Source: CAIMMJ01 sp037131955 (GTDB lineage Bacteria; Bacteroidota; Bacteroidia; UBA4408). Taken from it: 19,144 nt of DNA. Location: assembly GCA_037131955.1 (NCBI GenBank), contig JBAXQC010000052.1:1-19144 (forward strand), given 5' to 3'. The translations under genes and the position numbers were made by a program. A model generated the notes under the pieces. The model was not told the origin of the DNA. It saw nothing but the letters and a program-made list of their open reading frames with translations, and ran no database searches. Below, in pieces: positions 8,582 through 16,324 of this stretch. Position 1 is the first letter of the stretch; the number at the start of each line of letters is the position of its first letter.

Positions 8582-9418
8582 ATGTTCAACGGAAGAAGTT
8601 TGGTAGTTGCAACCAAACATGAAAAAGAAAAAGTAATTGCTCCCATTCTAGAAAAAGAATTGGGAGTCAATTGCTTTGTTGCATCAAATTTTGATACAGA
8701 TGAACTGGGAACATTTACTGGCGAAGTAGAGAGAAAATACGATCCATTAACAACCGTAAAAAACAAATGCCTTCTGGCAATGGAAATAAATAATTGCGAT
8801 TTAGCCATAGCAAGTGAAGGTTCTTTTGGCCCACACCCTAGTTTGTATTTTATACCTGCTAATGATGAACTCTTGTTGTTTATTGATAAGAAAAACAGTG
8901 TAGAAATTATAGCAAGAGAACTAAGCACTGAAACAAATTTTAATTCCGCATCAATTAAAACAAAACAGGAACTCAATGAATTTTCCGCAAAAGCAAATTT
9001 CCCCTCACACGGTTTAATAATTAGACCAGCCAAAGATGATTTTACTCAAATAATAAAAGGAATAACAAACATAGAAAAACTAAACACAGCGTTTAATTAT
9101 TTTATCTCTAATTTTGGAAGCGCTTTTATCGAAACAGATATGAGAGCAATGTATAACCCTTCCAGAATGAAAGTAATTGAAAGGGCTGCAATAAAGCTAG
9201 TAGAAAAAATAAATTCTCTTTGCCCTAATTGCAGCATGCCGGGCTTTGAAATTACAAACACAAAAAAAGGACTACCCTGCAACCAATGCAATTTCCCAAC
9301 TCAGAGCACTCTTAGTTATATTTATACCTGCAAAAATTGTTTTTTTATTAAAGAAGAAAAATTTCCAAAAGGCAAACACAAAGAAGACCCCATGTATTGC
9401 GAAGTTTGCAATCCATGA
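8582..9418 (+). CDS. DUF6671 family protein with C-terminal zinc-ribbon cysteines
   Basis: This 278-residue soluble protein has no signal peptide or membrane segment. The N-terminal two thirds show conserved-looking blocks: LVVATKHEKEK (8-18), DTDELGTFTGEVER (38-51), and ASEGSFGPHPSLYFIP (77-92). These resemble the DUF6671 family, whose function is unknown. The last 70 residues carry four CxxC pairs: C214/C217 with C233/C236, and C250/C253 with C273/C276. This predicts two zinc-ribbon sites, suggesting nucleic-acid or protein binding. The gene is probably transcribed on its own from the TAGCTTTG element upstream. The family call is from memory; the cysteines are seen directly. Confidence 0.8.
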   Translation: MFNGRSLVVATKHEKEKVIAPILEKELGVNCFVASNFDTDELGTFTGEVERKYDPLTTVKNKCLLAMEINNCDLAIASEGSFGPHPSLYFIPANDELLLFIDKKNSVEIIARELSTETNFNSASIKTKQELNEFSAKANFPSHGLIIRPAKDDFTQIIKGITNIEKLNTAFNYFISNFGSAFIETDMRAMYNPSRMKVIERAAIKLVEKINSLCPNCSMPGFEITNTKKGLPCNQCNFPTQSTLSYIYTCKNCFFIKEEKFPKGKHKEDPMYCEVCNP

Positions 9419-9421
9419 CAT

Positions 9422-9443
9422 TAATTTTTTAATTAAAAAATTA
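9422..9443. repeat. Perfect 22-bp AT-only palindrome just after the DUF6671 stop
   Basis: An exact self-complementary sequence, TAATTTTTTAA followed by its reverse complement, starts 4 nt after the stop codon. It could act as a weak terminator or simply reflect the A/T bias, since it contains no G or C. Confidence 0.4.
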
Positions 9444-9808
9444 CCAAGTAAAACATAAGTTATTCAAGTAAAATATTTCAATCAGTTTACTTTTAAGGAT
9501 AGTATTTTAAATTATTTAATTTTATATTGTACACTCTCATATATTTAAAGTACTGATTACAAATAAAATGAAAATAATAATAATGAAAAGATAAAATTTG
9601 GCTTGTTTTTTGCAATTAGTTTTTTAATTATAATTAATCTAACTTAAGTGAGTTTGTAGCCTAAGTTTTTTGGTAAAACAAAAATTGTTTAGTCTAGATT
9701 GATTACAATAAGTATAAACTTTTATTACATTCGTTTACTTTGCAAAATATATTTAAACCTAATCATGTTTTAATAACACATTAAATTAAAATAATTAGGC
9801 ATTTAAAA
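9444..9808. other. AT-rich intergenic stretch without a recognisable gene
   Basis: About 365 bp beyond the palindrome contain no coding frame I can support. I see a second 14-bp perfect palindrome, TTAATTATAATTAA (9624-9637). There is also an AACTTA (9641-9646) / TAAGTT (9662-9667) inverted repeat followed by a T-run, a weak terminator-like structure. A near-consensus box TTACTTTG (9734-9741) lies before the next gene. No tRNA, known riboswitch or repeat array was recognised. Confidence 0.5.
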
Positions 9809-10249
9809 ATGATTTATACAAGGAAAAATATATTGCAAAAACTAAGATACAAGCTACCCTTGCTTGTATTTTTTATTCTACTTGTTTCACAATTTATTTT
9901 TGTTCCGTTGAAAAATGATAGTATTTTTTCTCTGAAATCTATAAATTTTAAAGCAGCAGAAAAAAATACAACAGGTAAATTAAAAAATAATACACCTTTT
10001 CTACTAAAGAATACCCCAAATAAACCTCTAACAAATAATAGTGGTATAAATATATCGCTTTTTGAAATTGAGAATGAAGATGATTTTTCTTGCTCAAAAA
10101 AGAGTTTTAAATTAGATCATCAAACCACTATTTTTTCATTAATCAATTTTGTAGGCAATAATTCCAATAGAAATGTTTTTGGTATTGTTTACCCTTCTAT
10201 TTTTTCTAAATTACATCTCTACATTTCCTACCAAGTATTCAGGATTTGA
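9809..10249 (+). CDS. Hypothetical membrane-anchored or secreted protein
   Basis: I do not recognise a named family for this 146-residue protein. It starts with a basic stretch (YTRKNILQKLRYK) followed by one hydrophobic segment at about residues 16-34 (LPLLVFFILLVSQFIFVPL), a signal anchor or uncleaved signal. A polar, Asn/Lys-rich middle follows (about 50-85), then an acidic patch ENEDDFS, and an aromatic, hydrophobic C-terminus ending in LHLYISYQVFRI. It probably has a large extracytoplasmic part. It lies 147 bp upstream of the RND efflux operon but appears to be separated from it by a promoter. Base composition is as AT-rich as the surrounding intergenic DNA, so the coding call is less certain than for its neighbours. 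Confidence 0.6.
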   Translation: MIYTRKNILQKLRYKLPLLVFFILLVSQFIFVPLKNDSIFSLKSINFKAAEKNTTGKLKNNTPFLLKNTPNKPLTNNSGINISLFEIENEDDFSCSKKSFKLDHQTTIFSLINFVGNNSNRNVFGIVYPSIFSKLHLYISYQVFRI

Positions 10250-10326
10250 TATCCAAAATCATTACTAAAACATAGGTATTAGCAAAAAATTCTGACTCAA
10301 TCCCACTTTTTACTAATATTCCAATG

Positions 10327-10356
10327 TTGCAAATAAACCCTTTGCAATTACTTTAG
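10327..10356 (+). promoter_or_regulatory. Promoter of the RND operon with an inverted repeat in its spacer
   Basis: TTG (10327-10329), then 19 nt, then TACTTTAG (10349-10356) matches the Bacteroidota promoter TTG-N19-TAnnTTTG with a single mismatch. It ends 40 nt before the adaptor ATG. The perfect inverted repeat TTGCAAA-N7-TTTGCAA (10327-10347) overlaps the -33 element and fills most of the spacer, the expected place for a repressor operator. No repressor gene is adjacent. Confidence 0.5.
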
Positions 10357-10396
10357 ATTACCCAAAAAATAATTTTTAAATTTTATTACAATAAAA

Positions 10397-11479
10397 ATGA
10401 ATAAACTTTTCATGTTCGTGGCCTTAAGCTGTTCACTATATATTACCGGTTGCAGCTCAAAAAAAGAAGAAAAGGAAGAAGAAACAAAATTCTTAGTTAC
10501 AAGTCCTTTAAAAATAGACACAACCATAATTAAAGAATACGTAAGCCAAATTCATGCTATTCAACACATAGAAGTAAGAGCGCTAGAAAAAGGCTATCTT
10601 CAAAATATTTATGTGGATGAAGGTCAGTATGTAAAGAAGGGACAAACAATGTTTCAAATTATGCCTTTGATATACAATGCCGAAATGCAAAAAGCACAAG
10701 CAGAAGCTAACTTTGCAGAAATAGAGTATCAAAACACAAAACAACTTTCGGATAAGAATGTAGTTTCACCCAATGAATTGGCCTTAGCCAAAGCAAAATT
10801 AGACAAAGCAAAAGCTGAATTATCACTGGCACAAACCCATTTACAATTTACAGAAATTAAAGCACCTTTCGACGGCATCATGGACCTTTTTCATGTAAGA
10901 TTAGGAAGTTTAGTAAATGAAGGAGATTTACTTACAACGCTTTCAGACAACAGCGAAATGTGGGTTTATTTTAATTTGCCAGAAGCTGAATATTTGAATT
11001 ACAAATCAAACGCAGCCGAGGAAAATCTAAATAAAGTAAATCTTTTATTGGCCAATAATCAATTGTTTAAATATTCTGGAGTGGTAAAAACCATTGAAGC
11101 CGATTTTAACAATGAAACCGGAAACATTGCATTTAGGGCAACTTTCCCAAATCCTGAGAAACTTCTAAGGCATGGAGAAACCGGAAATATAGAAATGACC
11201 ATATTTCTCAAGAATGCCATTATTATTCCACAAAAATCAACCTACGAAGTATTAGAAAAGAAATATGTTTTTGTAGTAGATAAAAACAATACTGTTCATT
11301 CAAAAGAAATTGTAATTGCTTCGGAAATGCCTGATTTATATGTATTAAAAAGTGGTTTAAATGAAAACGATAAAATACTTCTAGAAGGTATCAGAAAAGT
11401 AAAAGACAATGATAAGATAGAGTATACATACGAATCCCCAAAAACCGTACTTCCCAAGTTAAAGGTGTATGTTGAATAA
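10397..11479 (+). CDS. RND efflux periplasmic adaptor subunit (membrane fusion protein), lipoprotein
   Basis: This 360-residue adaptor links an inner-membrane RND pump to an outer-membrane channel. The lipoprotein signal ends in YITGC with the acylated Cys at residue 19. A Lys/Glu-rich linker (SSKKEEKEEE) follows. The barrel-sandwich (lipoyl-like) half-motifs flank an alpha-hairpin: IEVRALEKGYLQNIYVDEGQYVKKGQ (about 58-83) and FTEIKAPFDGIMDLFHVRLGSLVNEGD. The hairpin between them is rich in Ala, Lys and Glu (QKAQAEANFAEIEYQ and similar). The beta-barrel and membrane-proximal domains fill the C-terminus. It is the first gene of an operon, with the pump 23 nt downstream. Architecture resembles AcrA/MexA-type adaptors; the substrate is unknown. 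Confidence 0.95.
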   Translation: MNKLFMFVALSCSLYITGCSSKKEEKEEETKFLVTSPLKIDTTIIKEYVSQIHAIQHIEVRALEKGYLQNIYVDEGQYVKKGQTMFQIMPLIYNAEMQKAQAEANFAEIEYQNTKQLSDKNVVSPNELALAKAKLDKAKAELSLAQTHLQFTEIKAPFDGIMDLFHVRLGSLVNEGDLLTTLSDNSEMWVYFNLPEAEYLNYKSNAAEENLNKVNLLLANNQLFKYSGVVKTIEADFNNETGNIAFRATFPNPEKLLRHGETGNIEMTIFLKNAIIIPQKSTYEVLEKKYVFVVDKNNTVHSKEIVIASEMPDLYVLKSGLNENDKILLEGIRKVKDNDKIEYTYESPKTVLPKLKVYVE

Positions 11480-11502
11480 TTTAACCCTTAAATAAAAAAA
11501 TA

Positions 11503-14500
11503 ATGTTCAGTAAATTTATTAAAAGACCTGTATTTGCAATAGTAATTTCACTGGTGTTAATATTCATAGGTATACTTTCTATTAATACTTTGCCTACATC
11601 GCAATTTCCCGAAGTTGCTCCTCCTGTTGTAATGGTAAGTGCCTCCTACCCCGGAGCAAGCGCCAAATCATTAGCAGAGTCGGTTATCATTCCATTAGAA
11701 CAATCAATTAATGGGGCTTGGGGAATGAGATATATGACATCTGATGCAACAAGTGCAGGAGAAGCAAACATTCAAGTTGTATTTAATCCTGGAACAGATA
11801 TAAATCAGGCGTTAGTACAAGTGTCTAACCGTGTGCAGCAGGTTACAAATAGGCTGCCAACCTTGGTTCAAAGAGAAGGGGTAGTTATTACACCAGTAAT
11901 TCCAAGTATGTTGATGTATGTAAATCTTTACAGCAAAGATAAAAATGCCAACATGAAATTTTTATTTAACTATGCTGGTGTAAATATGGTGCCTGAATTG
12001 CAGCGATTAAATGGAATTGGGCAAGTAAGAATCTTGGGTAGTAGACAATATGCTATGAGAATTTGGCTAAATCCAGATCGTATGAGAGCTTACAAAGTTT
12101 CGCCCGATGAGGTAATGGAAGCACTAAACGATCAAAGTATAATTGGTAAGGCTGGCCGAATAGGCAGAGGTGATAGCAAACAAGCAGAAGCACTAGAGTA
12201 TGTATTGACCTATAAAGACAGGTTTAATGATCCAGAACAGTATAATAATATTATTATTAGAGCCAATTCCAATGGCGAAAATTTGCGTTTAAAGGATGTT
12301 GCCACTGTTTCGTTAGGCAGCGAATATTATGACATATATTCCAGTATGAATGGAAATCCATCGGCTGCATTGGTACTGAAACAAACATACGGAAGCAACG
12401 CCACTGAAGTTATAGGAAAAGTAAAAGCCAAACTTGAAGAATTAAAGAAGTCTTTCCCTCCAGGAATGGAGTATGAAATAAGTTATGATGTTTCCAATTT
12501 TCTTGATGCTTCAATTGATAATGTGTTGCATACTTTAAGAGATGCATTTATTTTGGTGGCACTTGTAGTGTTTATTTTCCTCGGCGACTGGCGCTCTACA
12601 TTAATTCCAATTTTGGCGGTTCCTGTTTCATTAATTGGTGCATTTTTCTTTATGCAGATGTTTGGTCTTACAATAAACATGGTTACTTTGTTTGCTCTTG
12701 TTCTTGCAATAGGAATAGTGGTGGATAATGCAATTGTAGTAGTGGAAGCTGTTCACGCAAAGTTTGAAGAAGAACCTCACATAACACCGTATAATGCAGT
12801 AAGAAAAGTTATAGGAGAAATTAGTGGAGCTGTAATAGCTATAACTTTATTAATGGTATCAGTATTTGTGCCCGTTTCATTTATGTCTGGACCAGTTGGC
12901 ACTTTCTATCGGCAATTTTCTATTACCATGGCTGCTTCTATTGTTCTATCTGGTATAGTTGCACTTACCCTAACACCTGTACTTTGTGCAATGATTATGA
13001 AAAATAATCATGACAAACCAAGAAAAAAATCAATAATGAATAGATTTATAGATGGTTTTAATAGGTGGTTTGAAAGAGTTACTGATAAATATGTTTGGTT
13101 ATTAAAGTTAGTTGCCCACAAAAAACTTGTTACACTAGGCTTGTTTATTGCATTTTGCTTAGGAATTTTTTTAATCAGTAACAACTTACCATCAGGATTT
13201 ATTCCAAGTGAAGATCAAGGAATGCTTTATGCTATTATTCAAACTCCTCCGGGTTCAACTCTAGAAAGAACAAACGACTTATCTGAAAAATTAGTAAAAA
13301 TTATAAATACCGTTGATGGCGTAAAATCAGTTTCATCAATAGCTGGATATGAAGTATTGACAGAAGGAAGAGGTTCAAATGCAGGAACATGTCTTATCAA
13401 CCTAAAACCTTGGTCAGAAAGATCAAAAAGTATCCATCAAATTATTGAAGAGTTGGAACAAAAAGCTAAATCAATACCCGGTGCTACTATTGAATTTTTT
13501 GATCCTCCTGCTGTACCCGGATTTGGAGCGGCTGGCGGTTTTTCTTTGCAGCTTTTAGATAAAACTAATAGCGGAAATTACAAACAATTAGAAAAAGTTA
13601 CTACTGATTTTATTAATGAAATGAAAAAGCGAAAAGAATTAACTGGTTTGTTCACATTCTTTAGTGCAAATTATCCTCAGTATGAAATAGAATTTGACAA
13701 TCAGGCCGCTATGCAAAAAGGTGTAACAATTGGAAATGCAATGAATACATTGTCTATTTTGATAGGAAGTACTTACGAACTTGGGTTTATAAAATATCAA
13801 CGTTTTTTTAAAGTATTTGTACAAGCGGCTCCAGAATATCGAAGGCTACCTTCGGACATTATGAAACTTTATGTAAAAAATGATAGAGATGAAATGGTTC
13901 CTTTTTCTGCATTTATGAAAATTACCAAAAAACAAGGGGCAAACGAAATTAACCGATACAACATGTACAATACCGCAGCAATTAGAGGAGGACCGGCAGA
14001 AGGATACAGTAGCGGAGAAGCAATTAAAGCAGTGCAAGAAGTAGCGGCAAAAACTTTACCACATGGATTTGACATTGATTGGTCAGCGCTATCTTACGAC
14101 GAAACAAAACGTGGCAACGAATCAATTTATATATTCTTAATTGTATTAGTATTTGTATACTTTGTTTTGGCTGCCCAATATGAAAGTTTTATTATTCCAT
14201 TAGTTGTAATTCTTTCTTTACCAGCAGGTGTTTTTGGTTCATTCTTACTTATAAAAGGCATGGGACTTGCAAACGATATTTATGCTCAGGTTGCGCTTGT
14301 TATGCTGGTTGGCTTGTTGGGTAAGAATGCAGTATTAATTGTTGAATTTGCTATTCAAAAACAACGCAAAGGAGCTAGTGTAATTGAAGCAGCAATAGAA
14401 GGTTCCAAAGTACGTTTTCGTCCTATCCTAATGACTTCATTTGCATTTATTGCAGGATTAATACCTTTAATTTTTGCACACGGTGCAGGAGCAATAAGCA

Positions 14501-14706
14501 ACCGCACCATTGGTTCCTCGGCTATTGGTGGTATGATTTTCGGTACCGTTTTTGGGGTAATAGTAGTTCCCGGTTTATATTTTGTTTTTGCTTCATGGGC
14601 TCAAGGACGAAAACTAATTAAAAATGAAGACGACACTTCATTAAGCGAAGACTTTGTTCATAATATTGATAATTTCCCACAAACAGAAGATAATGGAAAT
14701 AACTAA
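11503..14706 (+). CDS. RND efflux permease, HAE1 (AcrB/MexB-like) family
   Basis: This is an inner-membrane proton-driven pump, and 1067 residues is a normal length. It has twelve predicted helices and two large periplasmic loops. The N-terminal FIKRPVFAIVISLVLIFIG and the porter segment PEVAPPVVMVSASYPGASAK are typical of HAE1 pumps exporting organic compounds. The TM4 proton-relay motif reads GIVVDNAIVVVEAVH, with D408 followed by N409, where AcrB has two aspartates. The TM10 lysine is present as K941 in GKNAVLIVEF. The 3' end overlaps the outer-membrane channel gene by 14 nt, implying translational coupling. Drug, metabolite or metal substrate cannot be decided, but the HAE1 type argues against a CzcA-like metal pump. 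Confidence 0.96.
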   Translation: MFSKFIKRPVFAIVISLVLIFIGILSINTLPTSQFPEVAPPVVMVSASYPGASAKSLAESVIIPLEQSINGAWGMRYMTSDATSAGEANIQVVFNPGTDINQALVQVSNRVQQVTNRLPTLVQREGVVITPVIPSMLMYVNLYSKDKNANMKFLFNYAGVNMVPELQRLNGIGQVRILGSRQYAMRIWLNPDRMRAYKVSPDEVMEALNDQSIIGKAGRIGRGDSKQAEALEYVLTYKDRFNDPEQYNNIIIRANSNGENLRLKDVATVSLGSEYYDIYSSMNGNPSAALVLKQTYGSNATEVIGKVKAKLEELKKSFPPGMEYEISYDVSNFLDASIDNVLHTLRDAFILVALVVFIFLGDWRSTLIPILAVPVSLIGAFFFMQMFGLTINMVTLFALVLAIGIVVDNAIVVVEAVHAKFEEEPHITPYNAVRKVIGEISGAVIAITLLMVSVFVPVSFMSGPVGTFYRQFSITMAASIVLSGIVALTLTPVLCAMIMKNNHDKPRKKSIMNRFIDGFNRWFERVTDKYVWLLKLVAHKKLVTLGLFIAFCLGIFLISNNLPSGFIPSEDQGMLYAIIQTPPGSTLERTNDLSEKLVKIINTVDGVKSVSSIAGYEVLTEGRGSNAGTCLINLKPWSERSKSIHQIIEELEQKAKSIPGATIEFFDPPAVPGFGAAGGFSLQLLDKTNSGNYKQLEKVTTDFINEMKKRKELTGLFTFFSANYPQYEIEFDNQAAMQKGVTIGNAMNTLSILIGSTYELGFIKYQRFFKVFVQAAPEYRRLPSDIMKLYVKNDRDEMVPFSAFMKITKKQGANEINRYNMYNTAAIRGGPAEGYSSGEAIKAVQEVAAKTLPHGFDIDWSALSYDETKRGNESIYIFLIVLVFVYFVLAAQYESFIIPLVVILSLPAGVFGSFLLIKGMGLANDIYAQVALVMLVGLLGKNAVLIVEFAIQKQRKGASVIEAAIEGSKVRFRPILMTSFAFIAGLIPLIFAHGAGAISNRTIGSSAIGGMIFGTVFGVIVVPGLYFVFASWAQGRKLIKNEDDTSLSEDFVHNIDNFPQTEDNGNN

Positions 14707-16132
14707 AAATAAAGCATATAAATACATAGCATTTTCTTGCATGCTATTTACATTAATGGCGTGTAAAAACTTAGCCATTATTAATAAATCAGAAAATAAA
14801 TCAGTACCTGCTAATTTTAATAACTCATCGGATAGTATTAACACAGCCACAATTAAGTGGAAAGAGTTCTTTAAAGACCACAATCTTTCTGTTTTAATTG
14901 ATTCAGCTTTGAACAAAAATCAGGAACTAAATATTGTTTTGCAAGAAGTTCAAATTGCAAAAAACGAAGTAAGGGCAAGGCGAGGAGCTTTTTTACCTTT
15001 TATGAATGCTGGTTTAGGCGCAGGCTTTGAAAAAGTTGGAAGATATACAAGTCAAGGTGCAAGTGATGCTAACAACGAAATCAAGCCCGGAAAAGCTTTT
15101 CCAGATCCATTGCAGAATTATGCATTAGGAGCAAACATCTCATGGGAAATAGATATATGGAAAAAACTACGTAATGCTAAAAAATCGGCACAATACAAAT
15201 ATCTATCAACCAATGAAGGAAAAAACTTTATGGTAACTAATTTAATCTCTGAGATTGCTAATTCTTACTACGAATTAGTAGCATTAGACAATCAGTTAGA
15301 TATTTTAAAGAAAAGCATTGAATTGTATCAAAGTTCATTTGAAATAGTTAAATTAGAAAAGCAATCTACCAGAGTAACGGAATTAGCTGTACGAAGATTT
15401 GAAGCTGAGGTTTTAAAAACTCAAAGTCGCCAATATTATATCATGCAACAAATTACTGAAACCGAAAATCGAATTAATTTTTTGGTTGGTAGATTTCCTC
15501 AAACGGTAGCAAGAAAATCAAATGATTTTACTGATTTAAAAATTGATAGTATTCATTCAGGAATACCGTCACAATTACTCTCAAATCGAACAGATGTTAA
15601 GCAAGCAGAACAAGCCTTGATGGCTGCAAAATTAGACGTAAGGGTAGCAAAAGCAGAGTTTTACCCTTCATTTGTAATTACTGCTGGTGCTGGCTACCGT
15701 TCTTTTAATCCTCAATATTTAATTCAAACTCCTCTATCGTTAATGTATAATTTAGCAGGAGATTTAGTTGCGCCATTAATTAATAGAAATGCTATTAAAG
15801 CAAATTTTTATTCAGCAAATGCAAGACAAATACAGGCCGTTTATAACTATGAGCGTGCCATTTTAAGAGCACATATAGAAGTTGTTAATCAACTATCCAA
15901 TATTGGCAACTTGAAAAAAAGCTACGATTTAAAAAATAAACAAGTAGATGCTTTAACTAAGTCTATAGATATTTCTAATAACCTATTTAAATCTGCTAGA
16001 GCCGATTATATGGAAGTATTATTAACACAAAGGGATGCTTTAGAAGCAAAATTTGAGCTAATAGAAACAAAAAAACAAGAAATGAATGCTATGGTTAATA
16101 TTTATAGAGCTTTAGGAGGCGGGTGGAGATAA
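14693..16132 (+). CDS. TolC/OprM-like outer-membrane efflux lipoprotein (NodT family)
   Basis: This is the outer-membrane channel of the tripartite pump, 479 residues from the ATG at 14693. An ATG at 14654 is in frame, but its extra 13 residues would precede the lipoprotein signal, so I reject it. From 14693 the sequence runs MEITKNKAYKYIAF to the lipobox LMAC with Cys at residue 24. Two outer-membrane efflux repeats follow. Characteristic segments are NQELNIVLQEVQIAKNEVRARRGAFLPFMNAG in the first half and RTDVKQAEQALMAAKLDVRVAKAEFYPS in the second. The C-terminus has LLTQRDALEAKFELIETK and ends in YRALGGGWR, as in NodT-type channels. It overlaps the permease by 14 nt and is the last gene of the operon. 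Confidence 0.95.
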   Translation: MEITKNKAYKYIAFSCMLFTLMACKNLAIINKSENKSVPANFNNSSDSINTATIKWKEFFKDHNLSVLIDSALNKNQELNIVLQEVQIAKNEVRARRGAFLPFMNAGLGAGFEKVGRYTSQGASDANNEIKPGKAFPDPLQNYALGANISWEIDIWKKLRNAKKSAQYKYLSTNEGKNFMVTNLISEIANSYYELVALDNQLDILKKSIELYQSSFEIVKLEKQSTRVTELAVRRFEAEVLKTQSRQYYIMQQITETENRINFLVGRFPQTVARKSNDFTDLKIDSIHSGIPSQLLSNRTDVKQAEQALMAAKLDVRVAKAEFYPSFVITAGAGYRSFNPQYLIQTPLSLMYNLAGDLVAPLINRNAIKANFYSANARQIQAVYNYERAILRAHIEVVNQLSNIGNLKKSYDLKNKQVDALTKSIDISNNLFKSARADYMEVLLTQRDALEAKFELIETKKQEMNAMVNIYRALGGGWR

Positions 16133-16226
16133 CAACCAACCGAACATAAAATGTATGTAAATGATTAAAAAGTAGCTTAATATTAATTCTGTTTAAGTTA
16201 TAGTTTGAGTTTTAAAATACAAAATA

Positions 16227-16295
16227 CATAAATATATTTTATGAATTACATTATAAATATAAATATTATTATATGAATTAAAATTAAGAGTTTTG
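16227..16295 (+). promoter_or_regulatory. Carbonic anhydrase upstream region with candidate regulator sites
   Basis: The inverted repeat CATAAA-TATAT-TTTATG (16227-16243) is followed by TATAAATATAAAT (16252-16264), TATGAAT (16272-16278) and, after 9 nt, GAGTTTTG (16288-16295), one mismatch from TAnnTTTG. The 13-mer, the heptamer and the 9-nt spacing all recur upstream of icd at 6681-6718. Weak -33 sequence suggests activator dependence. LysR binding is inferred. The remaining gap (16133-16226) shows no convincing terminator for the efflux operon. Confidence 0.4.
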
Positions 16296-16324
16296 CACCG
16301 TTTTTAAACTAATAATAACAACCT

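Noticed and set aside
8500..9033. Long open frame on the minus strand opposite the DUF6671 gene
   Set aside because: The translation has no recognisable domain and a skewed, Ser/Leu-rich composition, and it lies opposite a gene with clear conserved motifs and a zinc ribbon.
14654..14692. Upstream ATG as the start of the outer-membrane channel gene
   Set aside because: It adds 13 residues before a well-formed lipoprotein signal and lengthens the overlap with the permease gene; 14693 gives a normal signal peptide.
16195..16290. Tandem repeat or CRISPR-like array in the AT-rich region before the carbonic anhydrase
   Set aside because: The repeated words are short, irregularly spaced and lack unique spacers; they fit promoter or operator sites better.
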